A stretch of DNA of 28,217 nt from Nephromyces sp. MM_2019 (Eukaryota; Apicomplexa; Aconoidasida; Nephromycida), in contig JADHZB010000551.1 in NCBI GenBank assembly GCA_015657535.1, forward strand, positions 5,001 through 33,217, in the 5' to 3' direction. Under the pieces are notes generated by a model. It was given only the letters and a program-made list of their open reading frames with translations, was not told the DNA's origin and did no database searches. Below are positions 1-11,830 of this stretch, one piece after another. Both the position numbers and the translations under genes were made by a program. The stretch's first letter is position 1, and the number at the start of each line of letters is the position of its first letter.

Positions 1-11
1 ATAAAATGAGT

Positions 12-2551
12 TCAGGTTTGTATATCAAATTCATTTATAGGTAAAATGGCTGTCCTCATTCGATTTTTGAAATACTTAGGCTTCTTATCAAATGAGAGTG
101 TGTTTTCTTGTTCGTTGTCCCTATTAAATGCTTTACACACACACGCATAGTTTGTATTTTCTTGTTCATTAGCCCTATCGAACTTTTTACACACACACAC
201 ATTTTTTTTTACATGTTTTGGAATTCCATATAACCACCAATTTGTACACAGTGGATCAACCACAAGGCTAATAATATACAAAAATGGTCTATATATCCAT
301 TCATAGCCGTGTGGATTATTATTCGTGTGTGTAGCGTTTGGTGTGGAAACATGCTGATTGTTACTTGTGTATGCATTGTTTGGTGTGCAAATCTCTCGCT
401 CACAACATGTGTGTGTAGTGCTTGGTGTGCAAATCTCTCGCTCACAACACGTGTGTGTAGTGCTTGGTGTGCAAATCTCTTGTTTGCAACATGTAGATAT
501 ATTGGTTGATGTTGAATCTTGAATTATGAATGAATTTATTCTCTTTTGCCTACACACAAGAGCTACAACTGCCGTTGTATCATCAGGCTTACCCCCTGTG
601 TATGAAGGGTCTACACACTCGCCTGCATTTTCTCTAAATGGTGTTGATTTGTGTGTAGATTTCGGATATACTGCTTTCAGTGCAGACTGTTTAAATAATA
701 TAATTCAAACATGCATTTGATAAATCATTTTTCAAATGTATACACACATATAGTTATATGTATATATATATATATATATCATCTTCAAGATATATTTATA
801 TGTATTTATGTCTAACTAGAGACAATCTCCAATCTAATTATATTTATACGCATTTGTGTATGTACACACATTATCATTATTTATATATATAAATAAATAA
901 CGTGTTTTTACAAGCACAATTTGTATGTATTGAAAAATAATAAAGGAAATATTGATTGTGCCGAACTGACACATGTGTATGAAAATTATAAACACACATT
1001 TGCACCCTAATCAACGTATGTGTAAACAAAAAATTAAATATTTGCACCCTAATGAATGTGTGTATAAACTAAAAAAATGAATATTCTCAAATAGCACACA
1101 AATTTTCTAAATTATAAAAACATATTCGCATATTTGAAATTGTTTGTTCAACGTACAACACATGTCGTATACTAAAATGAATATAGGTTTTAAATTATAT
1201 ACATATATACTATCATATATAATAAAATTAAATCAACACTTAGTGTAAATATATTATATATGTTTATATATATATATATATATATATTATAATTCATACA
1301 TTCAGATGTATTTAATTATACAATTATTTACCTTAACTAAGAGATTAGATAGGCAGGGTAAAATAGGATGCATGTTTGGGTAGAGTTTTGATCTGTGGTT
1401 ACACATTTCAATAATATCATTATCAAATAAATTATCAAATAGTCCATCTGTACCTAACACTAATAAATCACCTTCAACTAATTTATATTTTTTCCAATCA
1501 AGAATACTATCAGTTTTTCTAGCTAAATGAATAGGTGAGCAATTTACATCAGGCATACGTGTTAATTGATATGGACAATTAAAGAAATGTTGTTGTGATT
1601 TTGACCTATAAACCATTTGATAATTTCTAGTTGTGTGTGTGTGTTGTGTGCCATCATAATTATCCCTACATACATTATTCAATCTACATACATTTAATTC
1701 ATTTTGTCTAGATATGTCTTGTTTTTTCTCGCTACATTTATAATCATCATTCAAATAGGATGTATGTAGTTGATGTTTAGTTGTAGGATGATTATATGTA
1801 TTTGGATGTGTAGGTGTGTGTAGACGTGTAGGTGTATTCAGATATGTAGAAGATGTATTTAGATTTATAGGTGTATCTGGGTGTGTGTAATCAGGTCTTA
1901 ACACCATCATTTGTGTGTCACCTACATTTACAACATGTAACCAGTCACCATCAATAATAACAATAAGGCATGTTGTTGAGCCTAAACTTCGACATTCTGC
2001 TATTGATTTGGTAACAAGGTGTTTAGACCAAGATTGAGGATTATAATATAATTTACATTTATTATAAAATTCGCACATTTGACTATCAAACAACTTAGGG
2101 TTCTTACTCCTCTCATGAAACAATGATACACATTTTTGTAATAGCTCTTTAGGTAAGAAACTTGGGTCAACACCTTCATGCATAACAGAACTCACACCAT
2201 CTGCTAAACCTATGATCTAAAATATAAATATATATATATATAATCTACTAGAAAATTTAATAAAAAATATTATACTAATTTATTCTTTTATTTTTTAATT
2301 ATTATATAAACATATACATATATACATATATATATACATATATATATATATATGATTATATAATTATTTACTTCTTCATCAACAATGAAATAATCTGCAT
2401 TTTTATGCCTCCCAAAAATACTCTTCAGTGGATGTTGAATACTTTCTCCAGAACCTTTGAAATATAATTTTTGACTTAATTTCATTTCATTATCTATACC
2501 TGGCTTAGGAGACTTCCTTGAACCAGATATATTTTCAAGACCACATAACAT
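12..2551 (-). CDS. PPTC7-type PP2C serine/threonine phosphatase with low-complexity insertions
   Basis: I read three exons on the minus strand: 2551(or 2591)-2372, 2216-1332 and 686-12. All joins are phase 0 with GT...AG borders, giving about 579 residues from the ATG at 2551. Conserved landmarks run in the order of the PPTC7/azr1 family: DYFIVDEE joined across the first intron to IIGLADGVSS (metal-binding ADGV), GVDPS, LGSTTCLIVI, VVNVGDTQMMVLR, QQHFFNCPYQLT, GDLLVLGTDGLFDN, and finally GGKPDDTTAVVALV. Family members are manganese/magnesium-dependent phosphatases, often mitochondrial in animals and fungi; location here is unknown. Human PPTC7 is about 300 residues, so this protein is nearly twice as long. 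The excess is a Thr/His/Pro/Asn-rich insertion (about 1620-1905) and a Cys/Thr-rich repeat tail after GGKPDD. The 5' end is uncertain: an acceptor (cag) just above 2591 suggests an upstream exon that I could not find. Confidence 0.85.
95..205 (-). repeat. 54-bp direct repeat coding an 18-residue unit
   Basis: Two copies are offset by 54 bp (shared cttg anchors at 107 and 161). They encode FDRANEQENT and FNRDNEQENT, each next to a Cys-Val-Cys-Lys stretch made by a CA microsatellite. They lie in frame at the very C-terminus of the phosphatase. Confidence 0.8.
384..509 (-). repeat. 42-bp tandem repeat coding a 14-residue Cys/Thr-rich unit
   Basis: Three units start at 384, 426 and 468 with an exact 42-bp period. 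The first two are nearly identical and the third has diverged. A more degenerate unit may lie to the left (about 300-383). On the minus strand they sit in frame in the phosphatase tail and encode CCEREICTPSTTHT-like units. Because the period is a multiple of three, unit number can change without breaking the frame. Confidence 0.9.
687..1331 (-). other. Long microsatellite-rich intron of the phosphatase gene
   Basis: On the minus strand this starts with GTAAAT after ...SNLLVK and ends TTAAACAG before SALKAVYP, both phase 0. It is 645 bp, longer than most introns in the window. It holds TA runs (about 759-779 and 1262-1287) and scattered acacac stretches. I see no further exon in it. Confidence 0.75.
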
Positions 2552-2591
2552 TACCAATAAATCATACACATCCTTGAAAATATATTTAAAG

Positions 2592-4314
2592 CTGAAAAAA
2601 GCAGTTTATAAGGCTTATGTGTGTTTTTTATAATATTTGATTTTTAATTTGAAAGTAATTTAAAAGGGTGAATAGGTGTATAATGAGTTTCCATTTTCCA
2701 TTTAGGAATAAATTATAAGCATATGTGGATATATATTAATGTTTAGTTTTCAAATGAGAATTAGTTAATATGAGTATATGTATGTGTGTGAAGGTGTTTG
2801 ATATTTTTATAAGATTGATTAAAGGTGTACTGTAAAATTTTATAAATTTGATTAATTCTTTTTTAGTTTATTGGTATTTGCACATAAATGAATTTTTAAT
2901 AATGCTCACATGAGTGATAGGTTATTAATGTATCATTTAATCTAAAGCTTACTTACTTTAGTTGTATATGCATAACATATTAATATTGCCTTAGGCTATT
3001 GGTATACACTCAGCTCGATGTAATGTAAATTATATTTATTTCTATTTATTTCCGATGTGTAATGAATGGTAAATTCGTTTTTCGTACTATGTATATATAT
3101 ACTTCCAACATATCTGTAATTACTATATAGATTTAGTTAATCTTTTTTGATTTTACATACTAGATGTTAAAAAAAATTATACAAGAGTATAATTGAGTAA
3201 ACTATTAATAATCTTTGAATAGTAGTGAATTAAAGCTATATTAGAACTGAATTTATATATCCTATGTGTTTATAACAAAATTATAATTAGATACACACAT
3301 TACATTGATAAAAATCAATTTATTTTTCTAGTTCACATTCCTATAAAAAATTACATATTGGAGTTTTTATCAGTTTATTCTCCACTTCATTATCAAGGAT
3401 TTACTAAAGATGTTAACTAGATGAATATTTTACTTATTAAAGCATATGCTATAACATATTAATTCCAAGAAAGTTGGTTACTCTTTATAAATCAATATAG
3501 ATCTTAAAATGAATTAGGGTTAGGTGTGTATCTAATTAATCATAACACAAAGAAATATTAGCTTATATACATTAGTTTTAGTAAGTTGATAAGGTTTGAT
3601 CAAGATAATAACTTTATATAAATAGATAACTTAAAATATCACTTGAAATCTTTGTAAATATCTGATGTAAACATATAATATGAAATAACATAATACGAGT
3701 TTAATGGCTCATAGTATAACAATGAATTCCACTTAGATTTGTGTATTGGACATGTATTTATTCAAATAATATAAAGATATAGGTTGTTAGAATTTTTGAG
3801 AAAGTGTTGTTAGTGGATAGAAATTATACTAAACCATAATATTAGCATTCAAGATTTGAGATAGATAAAATTCAAAATTTTTCGTAGTGCATGACTACAA
3901 TGTACTAGAAATTCGATTATATTAACAACTTATGATTAAAATTGAAAATATTATTATAGTTATGCTCAATTCAATTTTTAGCACTTGATAAATAATTATG
4001 ATTGAATTATTAAATTAATATAAATTATAAACAGATCTCACAAGCATATTGCAAATCTAAATACTACTGAAAATAAATTTTCTAAATCAAACAACAAGGA
4101 AATAGCAAAAATACATAAGAATTATGACATATTTATGTAAAGTTCAAAACAACTATGATAGCTATAAACATGATATGAGAAAATAATATATGGTACATTT
4201 ATATACATAATTTAAGAGAAGCCAACAAAGTCAACTGCTTGAATTATATGTATCATTTAGACGCAAGGAATAATAGTTTATTCATTGACATTATTAAAAA
4301 ACAACACAAAATCG
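2592..4314. other. Intergenic region between divergent genes
   Basis: About 1.7 kb of very AT-rich sequence separates the divergent phosphatase and androglobin-like genes. It should contain both promoters and possibly an unfound 5' exon of either gene. Candidate ATGs just upstream of 2600 on the minus strand have no GT donor before an in-frame stop. I identify no specific promoter motif, RNA gene or repeat. Confidence 0.6.
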
Positions 4315-7300
4315 ATGCTTAATAGGTATCGAAGGAGTTCTTATCCAAATATAGCCAAACAAAATGACGTAAAATTGAAATCCCCAATACATAGTGTAAT
4401 TAGATTACCTTCGAGCCTTCGCCCCTATGCTTTTTTTTTTCTGAATTGTTCAAAGTGTGATATCAAGCCAAATTTTCAGTGGGAGGGTCAAAATGAACTA
4501 ACAGAAAATTCAACAAATAGTGAATCGAATCAGGTTGAGGATCAGAGAAAACAAAAACGGAAATCAAACTATTTGATAACGGAAACAAGTTTGATATGTT
4601 CGAGCTATGATTCTATGTACATTGATTCAAAGAATTCAACAAAATTTGTTGTGAGTAAATCGAGCTATGAATTGAGAGATTTCAAGTTTTCTTATAATAC
4701 TGATGACCCTCCCTATATCCATTGGCTATCTTCAATTTTTAACTTGGTTGGCCAATACTCGGATTATATTGCAAAGGGACAATTTCTTTGGGAGCTCATA
4801 CACCCACAAAATAGCCATGGATACCCACAATATAACCCAACTGGGTCTTACTGTGTACGATTGTACCATGAAGATCGTTGGAAGGTTGTAGAGATACAAG
4901 ATGTTACACCTTGTGATAATAGGAAGATGTCACTCACTCCAAAATTAAAAAATCCCCAAGAAATTTGGCCCATACTCCTAAGCCTGGCCCTCTGGAAACT
5001 TTTTGAAATAGAAATTACTTTAGGAACGGATGATCTACCATTTTTTGAAGCATTAACATCGTGGAAATCGATACGCCTGGGTTTGGAATGGGATGAACTT
5101 AAGCGGTATAGCAAATCTCAAATCTTTCCAACTGTTGACCTCTTCACGGTACCATACATTGATAAGTGGTTATCGAATGAGGATGAAGATAATCAGTGCT
5201 CAAAGTACGATATGCAGTGGTGCAAGTTCACAGTAACGGGTCTCAATGAGAAATTGGCTACGTTAAAGCTAAGGAATGGTAGAGAATACCTTCTAAATGA
5301 ACGTGTACAATCGACCAACGTGTCAAATACATTAGAAATGAATGAAACAAATTGGGAAGAGAAGCAACCACCTCCCATACCATTAAAATCATTGGATAGG
5401 AACACTGTTGAAAGTGATTTTGATGAATCTATAGATTCTTTCAGTAGTTATGATTCTTCTCACAACTATATAATCTTACCACCGAAACTTGGAGAACCCT
5501 TTAGCATCAGAAATACTACTGAATCTGATTTTCCAAGCGAGTTTGGAGCATTATCAATCCATGAACTTAGTGAGAATAAGGTATTGTATAAATCAGAGAT
5601 ATCGTGTCTGCTTGTGTTTCAGTCATTAAGCTATTTTGATTGATTGTTTCTAACCAGGCCAAAGAGGATACATGTCATGCACTAGAGAATCCTAAGCCTA
5701 GTGAGAATAATTGTAAAACACACTATGAGTTGGAAGATAATTCTACGGACATATGGATAAGTTGGGAGTATCTAAAGTTAATTTCAGCAACACATATTCT
5801 TTGGATTCATTTACCCCCTGCCTTCTTTAGCCCTATATCAAGCTTGGATAGCCCTGTCCTCGTTTCAAATAATGGTGTAGCTCAATATAAGACTGTGGTG
5901 TTGACTGTACGAATCACTGCCGAACCAAATCATGATGAAGAGAAAAGCACGGAGAGAATTATCCAAGATAATTTAAAGCTGGCGGAAGAATCATCCAAAG
6001 CAGTCTTTCAAAGAAAAAAAGTTTCAAGTAAGCATCCAGCTAGATCGAACCGGAGAACACATCAAGACGAATCTCAAAATAGCAAAATCAATATTGGGCA
6101 ATACATGATAACACTCCCAGTTCACTGTATTTTTCTGGAGATCTATAGTTACAGTGAGTTTACTTCTCCCAAATTAGCTTCAAAAGAGTCAGTGAGCAAC
6201 CTTAATGGTGCTGGAGGGATAAAAAAAGCTCAAAGCATGGTATATTGCTCACAAGACCCCAATGTTGAGAAGATATTTTCAAATGAGTTAAGCAAGGATG
6301 AAGCTTGTTATTTCCAATCCCAGTCAGAACCCAATGCCTCATGTCTTTTTGAGCCAATCCATGAAATCTTCCCAGAATTATTTGATTTGATTAATGCGAA
6401 TAGCTTTTCTTTGCAACGTCCATCAAATCTTGGAAAAATCAAGGTTGAAACAGGCTCATCAGGAATGGTCATGAAAAATTTGGAGCATGATACTATGATG
6501 TTTATGGTTCACTTACAGAGTAGTGCATTTCCTTTTGAAGCCAAGATTAGCGGTTTAAATCGATACCAAGATTTTGAGTTGGGAAATTTGAAGATAATGC
6601 AATGCTTTGAAATTAAAAAAAATGAATCAAATTTCTATCAAATTGATCAACAAAATTTTTCCCCACCTAAAGGTAATCCTGTAAGGCCCAATATAACTTG
6701 TGAGGTTCAATCACTAGAGGAGTTTATTATGGATCCTAAGGTGTTCAAATGCCAGAAGTTGGATATAACATTCTATGATTCGAAGCAAGCTACACATTTA
6801 TCATCTTCAAGGTGGGTTAAAGCAAAAATTCTGGTCAATTGTGTGGACTCAACAGCTGATATGGAATTCTTATACTTACTCATCAAAATCTCACAACTAG
6901 ACCTTCGTAATCATTTGAATGTTTATCTACTCCTAAATTCAAATAGAGAAGAGTTTACGGGTAATGAGAATAGTTATAGAGGAAATGACTTTTATCAATC
7001 TGGCCTTGGAAATTACATAGAAGTAGCTCTTGAGAGTGTGAATAAGATACCTATCAATAATTTTCTCCTTTATCAGAAAGATGCACAGCTGCAATTTCAA
7101 TTGATTATCGAATATATGCAGGTTGAATCGAATCGAAAATGTGACTTAAGTTTGCACTGTGGTTTAAGAGCCCTTCAGAATAAGATAAATTTTTCTCAGC
7201 CTACATCAACTTCAGAGGTTTCAAATAACACGGTTGTGCTGACGCAAATACTTAGTGAAAACTACGTTTCAATAGAGGGTAAGAGCTATACTAATTCAAG

Positions 7301-8426
7301 GAATATGATATTTGAGAGAAAGTTAAGAAATAATAGTGACCTTATGATTATGGGTTCATTAAACGTAAAACTAAATACTCCTGATAATTACTATTATGTT
7401 TTACGGCTAATACATCTTAAGAATAAAGGCTCTACTGCGCCTCCTAATATTTCAGATAATAGTAACAGGCCACAGCAACAAAGCCTTTTGGATCAGCCTA
7501 GCGAAAGTTATCATGAAAAGATTGAAGTTCAGATAACCTGCAAAGAATTTTTTACAATACCCTGTTTCTATCTATCACCAAATCAATCCTATATATTAGA
7601 AGTAGTTTTAGAGAACAGATCCTTAACACCAAACATCTTGGAGACTACTAAGGATTATTTAAATGAAGATAAAATCTCTAGTACCCTTGATTCTAGTGTT
7701 GCAGGTATCAAGGTGCATTGTGATCTAGCTACGAAGCTGATTGACTTGAGTAATGTTTCGTGGGAATTAGGTATATCAACCAACCATCAAGTGATTATTA
7801 CTGATGTTTTAGATAGAGATTACATGGTAAATAATTTTGTAGAGTATGATTTAGATGAGACAGGTAGTAAATTTAGGGAATCTTTCTTAGGTGAAATACG
7901 AAATTCATACAATTCATATTCCTATCCATCAAGGTTAAAGTTAGAGTTAAGTAGTGATAAGTTGCAGCTAGCCGAGCTCCATAAGAAAATAATTTGGAAA
8001 TTACAGATAAGTGTTGGTAAATTTTTCAACCTATTATATGAAAATAGTCCTATGACTGAATTAGATACTATTAATAAGGATAATTTCATAAACAGTTCGA
8101 TCTTGAAGGACAAATTAGGTCTACCTCAAACAGTCCTATCAAACCTCTTCAGTAACATATTTGATAATGGAAAAGGTAAGACAACAAAAGCTCACTTTTG
8201 CCTAGCTTTTGAGGTATTAAATGATAACCAAAATACTGATAATAACCTGTCGAAAGAGATTCTAAAAGTGCTCGGGGATAATCCAGATCCACTACAACTA
8301 AATATGTGGATTAGTAGGTATTTGAAGAGACCCTTGATACAATCCAAGCACTACAATTCAAAAGTTTTAAGTTTCATTGATAAGATAAAATTCAAACCTA
8401 AAGTATTAAATATTAAAGGAGTTTGA
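4315..8426 (+). CDS. Androglobin/calpain-like protein, probably non-proteolytic
   Basis: Two exons, 4315-5580 and 5658-8426, are joined by a 77-bp GT...AG intron in phase 0 (...LSENK | AKEDTCH...), giving about 1344 residues. Without splicing the first frame stops at 5643. Residues about 130-235 resemble the calpain-like domain of androglobins: PPYIHW, then YNPTGSYCVRLY, RWKVVEIQDVTPCD and EIWPILLSLALWKL, equivalent to the animal NSYGKYVVKLY / W.KI.IDD.LPFD / LWP.LL.KA pattern. A later WISWEYLKLISATHILWIH (about residue 455) matches the W.(D/S)(F/W)...F...FH element of that family. The long C-terminal part looks like several beta-rich domains. I see no calpain Cys-protease motif (QG..GDCW), no IQ motif and no clear globin domain. 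A run of ten T inside codons (4431-4440) is a possible slippage site. An upstream exon ending near 4260 is possible. The gene may act in flagellated stages, as animal androglobin does; that is inference. Confidence 0.6.
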
Positions 8427-9314
8427 TAAAGTAAAATATGGGTTTATACTTCGTTGATATTGCTACCTTAAGATTCATTGTCAATCATGGGATCAAACGA
8501 TGAAACACTGGAAAAAAATTTATTTATATAGTATAAATAATTAGAAAAGTAGACTAGGTATCAGCGATAAAGTCAAATATATGGATTTAATTTAACTCAA
8601 TATTTAAATACACATAGATGCTATGTAAATGTGTAATTCTGATTTCAAGAATCGATAATATCAATATTATTCAATTGTAATTTCTAAAAAATTGTTAATA
8701 ATTTTTTCTACCTGATTTTATGTATACTATCTAGCTGTTTGTAAATTGAATTGCGTATATATAATGATCAACGGTTTGATTGTTACCTAATTTTTTATAA
8801 TTAATAATATAATATTTATTCAATCATGTTAGTTAAAACTTATTGTGAAAGTTAAATGATAAAAAATGGAGGAACTCGATGCAAAAAAATGATTTTATAC
8901 ACATTAAATTTTTTGCCTGAATGAATTAGCTAAAAGTGTTAAGTGTATCTGAAAAAGAGAATGGTTATAAAAATCATCTATCTAGTTTTAGATCTGTTTG
9001 TAATAGTTATATAATCAGAGTTCTAAAAAATTCTGGATTGAAAAGTTAAACCTTGAAATAAAAATTATTTTAGGCGAGCAATCATACTCCCAAAAATATG
9101 ATTAACTTAAAAGGGCAAGAAAGGACTTCAATAATAGTGATTAAGGTTGGTTCACTAACGAGAAATTTGGAGTGTTCTTTATGACCATAGTAATAATTAT
9201 AATCCGAGTATAAATGTTTATATCTTATAATCTTGGGAGAATCAGACACGCAAAATGATGAATATATATATATATATATATTATAAAAGATTAAGTTTTA
9301 AAAACTAGGGATCT
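8427..9314. other. Convergent intergenic region
   Basis: The androglobin-like gene and aldolase converge here, so this stretch holds both 3' untranslated regions. It is AT-rich, with a TA run at about 9263-9282. I see no coding exon, RNA gene or repeat. Confidence 0.6.
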
Positions 9315-10957
9315 TCAATAAACATATTTTTTTTCAAAAAGTGAGGCCGCTGCAGCTTGACCGCCACTTCCACCCATGTATTTACCAAATTGTGCTTCTG
9401 AATTTGCCTTAGCTCTAGTTATGAGAGCTTCTTGGGCAGCAGCAGTGTTTTCTTGTTTTCCTGCCCAAGTTTGAATACAGGATGCTTGTAACGCACGGCC
9501 AAATGAGAAAGTAAGTGGCCAGGGGTTGCCACCAACCTATAAAAAGAAGTTTTAAGCGTAATTTCAGTTTTTTTTTAAGTGATATTCCTATTTGTTAAAA
9601 TGATTGTCTGAAGTCATTGAGATTATATTATTAATTACTTGGTTTATTGCGTTAAGATTGACTGAAGCTTCTTCCTCTGATTGTCCTCCTGAAAGAAACA
9701 TTATCCCCGAAACAGAGGATGGAACCGAATTCTTTAAAGCTTTTACAGTATAAAATCCCACAGCTTCAGGACTATCCTTTGGTTGGAAATCTGATCCACC
9801 AGTAACCATATTAGGTTTCAATAAAGTACCAGGAAGGAATACATTATAATCATGAAGTGCTTTATATTGCTGAACTAAAACTTTTTCCTGTTGAAATATA
9901 TAAAAAAGTCTAATATTTTTGCAATTGTTTAAATAGCTCATAGATGAGCGATCACAAAATGTGAAAAGTTCTAAAATTAGCACTTTATATTAAAGGCTTA
10001 CAGTAACTTCCGCACAATGTTGAATGCTGTGGGAACCATCAGATAAAATTTCAGGTTCTACAATTGGTACTAATCCGTTAGCTTGGCAAATCAAAGCATA
10101 TTGGGCTAGAGCATCAGTTGTATTTTTTATTGCCACATTGGAAGGTTTTCCTTTTGCAGGGTCTATGGTAAGAGCTGCTCTCCATTTAGCGAATCTTGCT
10201 CCAGCCTTGTAATATTCTGCGCACCTTTTACCAAGACCATCCATTCCCTTTACGAAAATTAGAATATACAAAATACAGTTATTGGTAGTATAGAAATTAC
10301 CCTAATATATTGTAGCTATATATGAGCTCATAAAAAGCTTAAAGGGCAAAAAGTCAAAATACCTCAGTAGATTTTTCTTCATCAGTTCCGGGTATACTGA
10401 CGAGACCCTTGTCTACTTTTATACCAGGTATTATATTTTGTTTTTGCAATAAGGAAACCATTGATTGACCCTATTAGGAGAAATATCATAGTGGCATTTA
10501 ATACATCTAGTAAATTGTGTACTCACCTCTGCATTTTTTTGGTAAAGAGTCTCCTCATAAAGGATGGCACCACTGATGTAATTACCAATGTTTTTGGAGG
10601 TGAAAAGTAAGCTCCTATATGCCGCTCTATTCTCTTCGGTATTTTCAATTCCAGCCTTGTCAAATCGCTTCTTAATGGTTCCTGTGGATTCATCAGCAGC
10701 AAGTAGGCCCTTTCCGGGACTTGCAAGCATTTTAGCTGTTTGTACCAATTCCTCTGCTTGTGCTTCAGTAGGGAAACCCTGATTAGGAGAAGGTGTGTAA
10801 ATTTTTGCATATCTATTACTATTAATTAGATAGTGCCATAGTGGATTGTTCATGCCTGTTAGGCTCAAGTGAAGATAAAAAAATTGTATATAATCAATAC
10901 TCAAATGTCTATCTTCTATTCACACAGTTAATAGACAAAGAGATTATGACTAACCAT
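9315..10957 (-). CDS. Fructose-bisphosphate aldolase, class I
   Basis: The enzyme cleaves fructose 1,6-bisphosphate to dihydroxyacetone phosphate and glyceraldehyde 3-phosphate in glycolysis. In apicomplexans it is also discussed as a link between actin and surface adhesins. Exons on the minus strand are 10957-10955 (ATG alone), 10778-10527, 10470-10363, 10247-10002, 9887-9639 and 9536-9315, all phase 0, giving 359 residues against about 363 in the family. Landmarks are [81 protein letters not shown] (Schiff-base lysine), [11 protein letters not shown] and [10 protein letters not shown], ending SLFEKKYVY. The start is inferred. The alternative is an unspliced ATG at 10853 adding 25 residues, but that stretch ends in a typical acceptor (cttctcctaatcag) and reads like intron. 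The acceptor before 10247 (cgtaaag) is weak, yet protein continuity supports it. Confidence 0.95.
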
Positions 10958-11830
10958 TTTTATTCAATAGTACGATGATGAGAGTTATTTTTAGCTGTTT
11001 ATCTGGAAGGTATTCTAATATAGGTCTTTGAATAAATATTTCTAACAAAAGAAAGTGGAGAGTAGAATTTTATATATTTTGAAGGGTGCTTTTGTGTTGT
11101 AATTTAGACAGTAGGACTAAATCCGTAGATAAGATATTTAAACAGTAGAATCAGCTTTTTCTTATGACGTGTATGCACTGATTGAAATCATCTTACTATT
11201 TTCAAAGATATTTTTGTTTTTCTTTTAAATTGAATCAAGTTTTAGAGTTGCTGTGGAAAAAAAAATCGAATTATGTGTTATTTATTATCTAATCTCAATT
11301 AATTTTAGCTTTATGTGTTAAGCAAATTTATAAAATTAATTTTTTTCTGATAAATGCAGGTAAAACATTTGCCGAATTTTTAGTAAAATTTTATTTTATA
11401 AAAATGTATGACAATTAGGATAAAATCAAAAGGGGGGCGGACGGATAAAACTGTAATTTTTTTTTTTAAAACAAAATTTTATTGCTTATTTTGCACACTT
11501 GAGTATAATCTCTAGGTTAGCAAAATAATTATAAATTATAGGCGTGCTCATATATATATATATTTATTTAATTATTATAGCACTCGATTGTAACAGCTTA
11601 AAATTGCTTTAGATGAAAGCTCAACTTTGGTATAGTTATTATTGATTTCAAAAAAACCTCATTTTATCTGTTTAATTTTCAATGTTAAAGGAATGCTAGG
11701 CAATGGGAAAGAATTGATTATTTTTTTTTAAACAGATGTATACATATTATACTTCCTCTTGTAGAGATATATCTTCTCGAGTCCAAATTGATATTGAATT
11801 TATCTACTCTCGGAATCTTGTCGAGTATAG
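10958..11830. other. Intergenic region upstream of aldolase
   Basis: This holds the aldolase promoter and the 3' region of the small secreted-protein gene, both on the minus strand. It is AT-rich with poly-T runs. One short GC-rich island (11432-11444, ggggggcggacgg) is followed by eleven T residues (11457-11467). I see no coding exon or recognisable RNA gene. Confidence 0.55.

Noticed and set aside
309..720. Plus-strand frames opposite the phosphatase tail
   Set aside because: The minus-strand frame here contains the conserved GGKPDDTTAVV motif and joins its upstream exon in phase; the plus frames are antisense to the repeats.
2600..2700. ATG near 2694 (minus strand) as first exon of the phosphatase
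   Set aside because: The frame METHYTPIHPFK runs to a stop with no GT donor before it, so it cannot be spliced to the exon at 2591.
10523..10810. Second minus-strand frame across the aldolase exon
   Set aside because: It is an overlapping alternative frame; the aldolase frame carries the conserved [13 protein letters not shown] motif.
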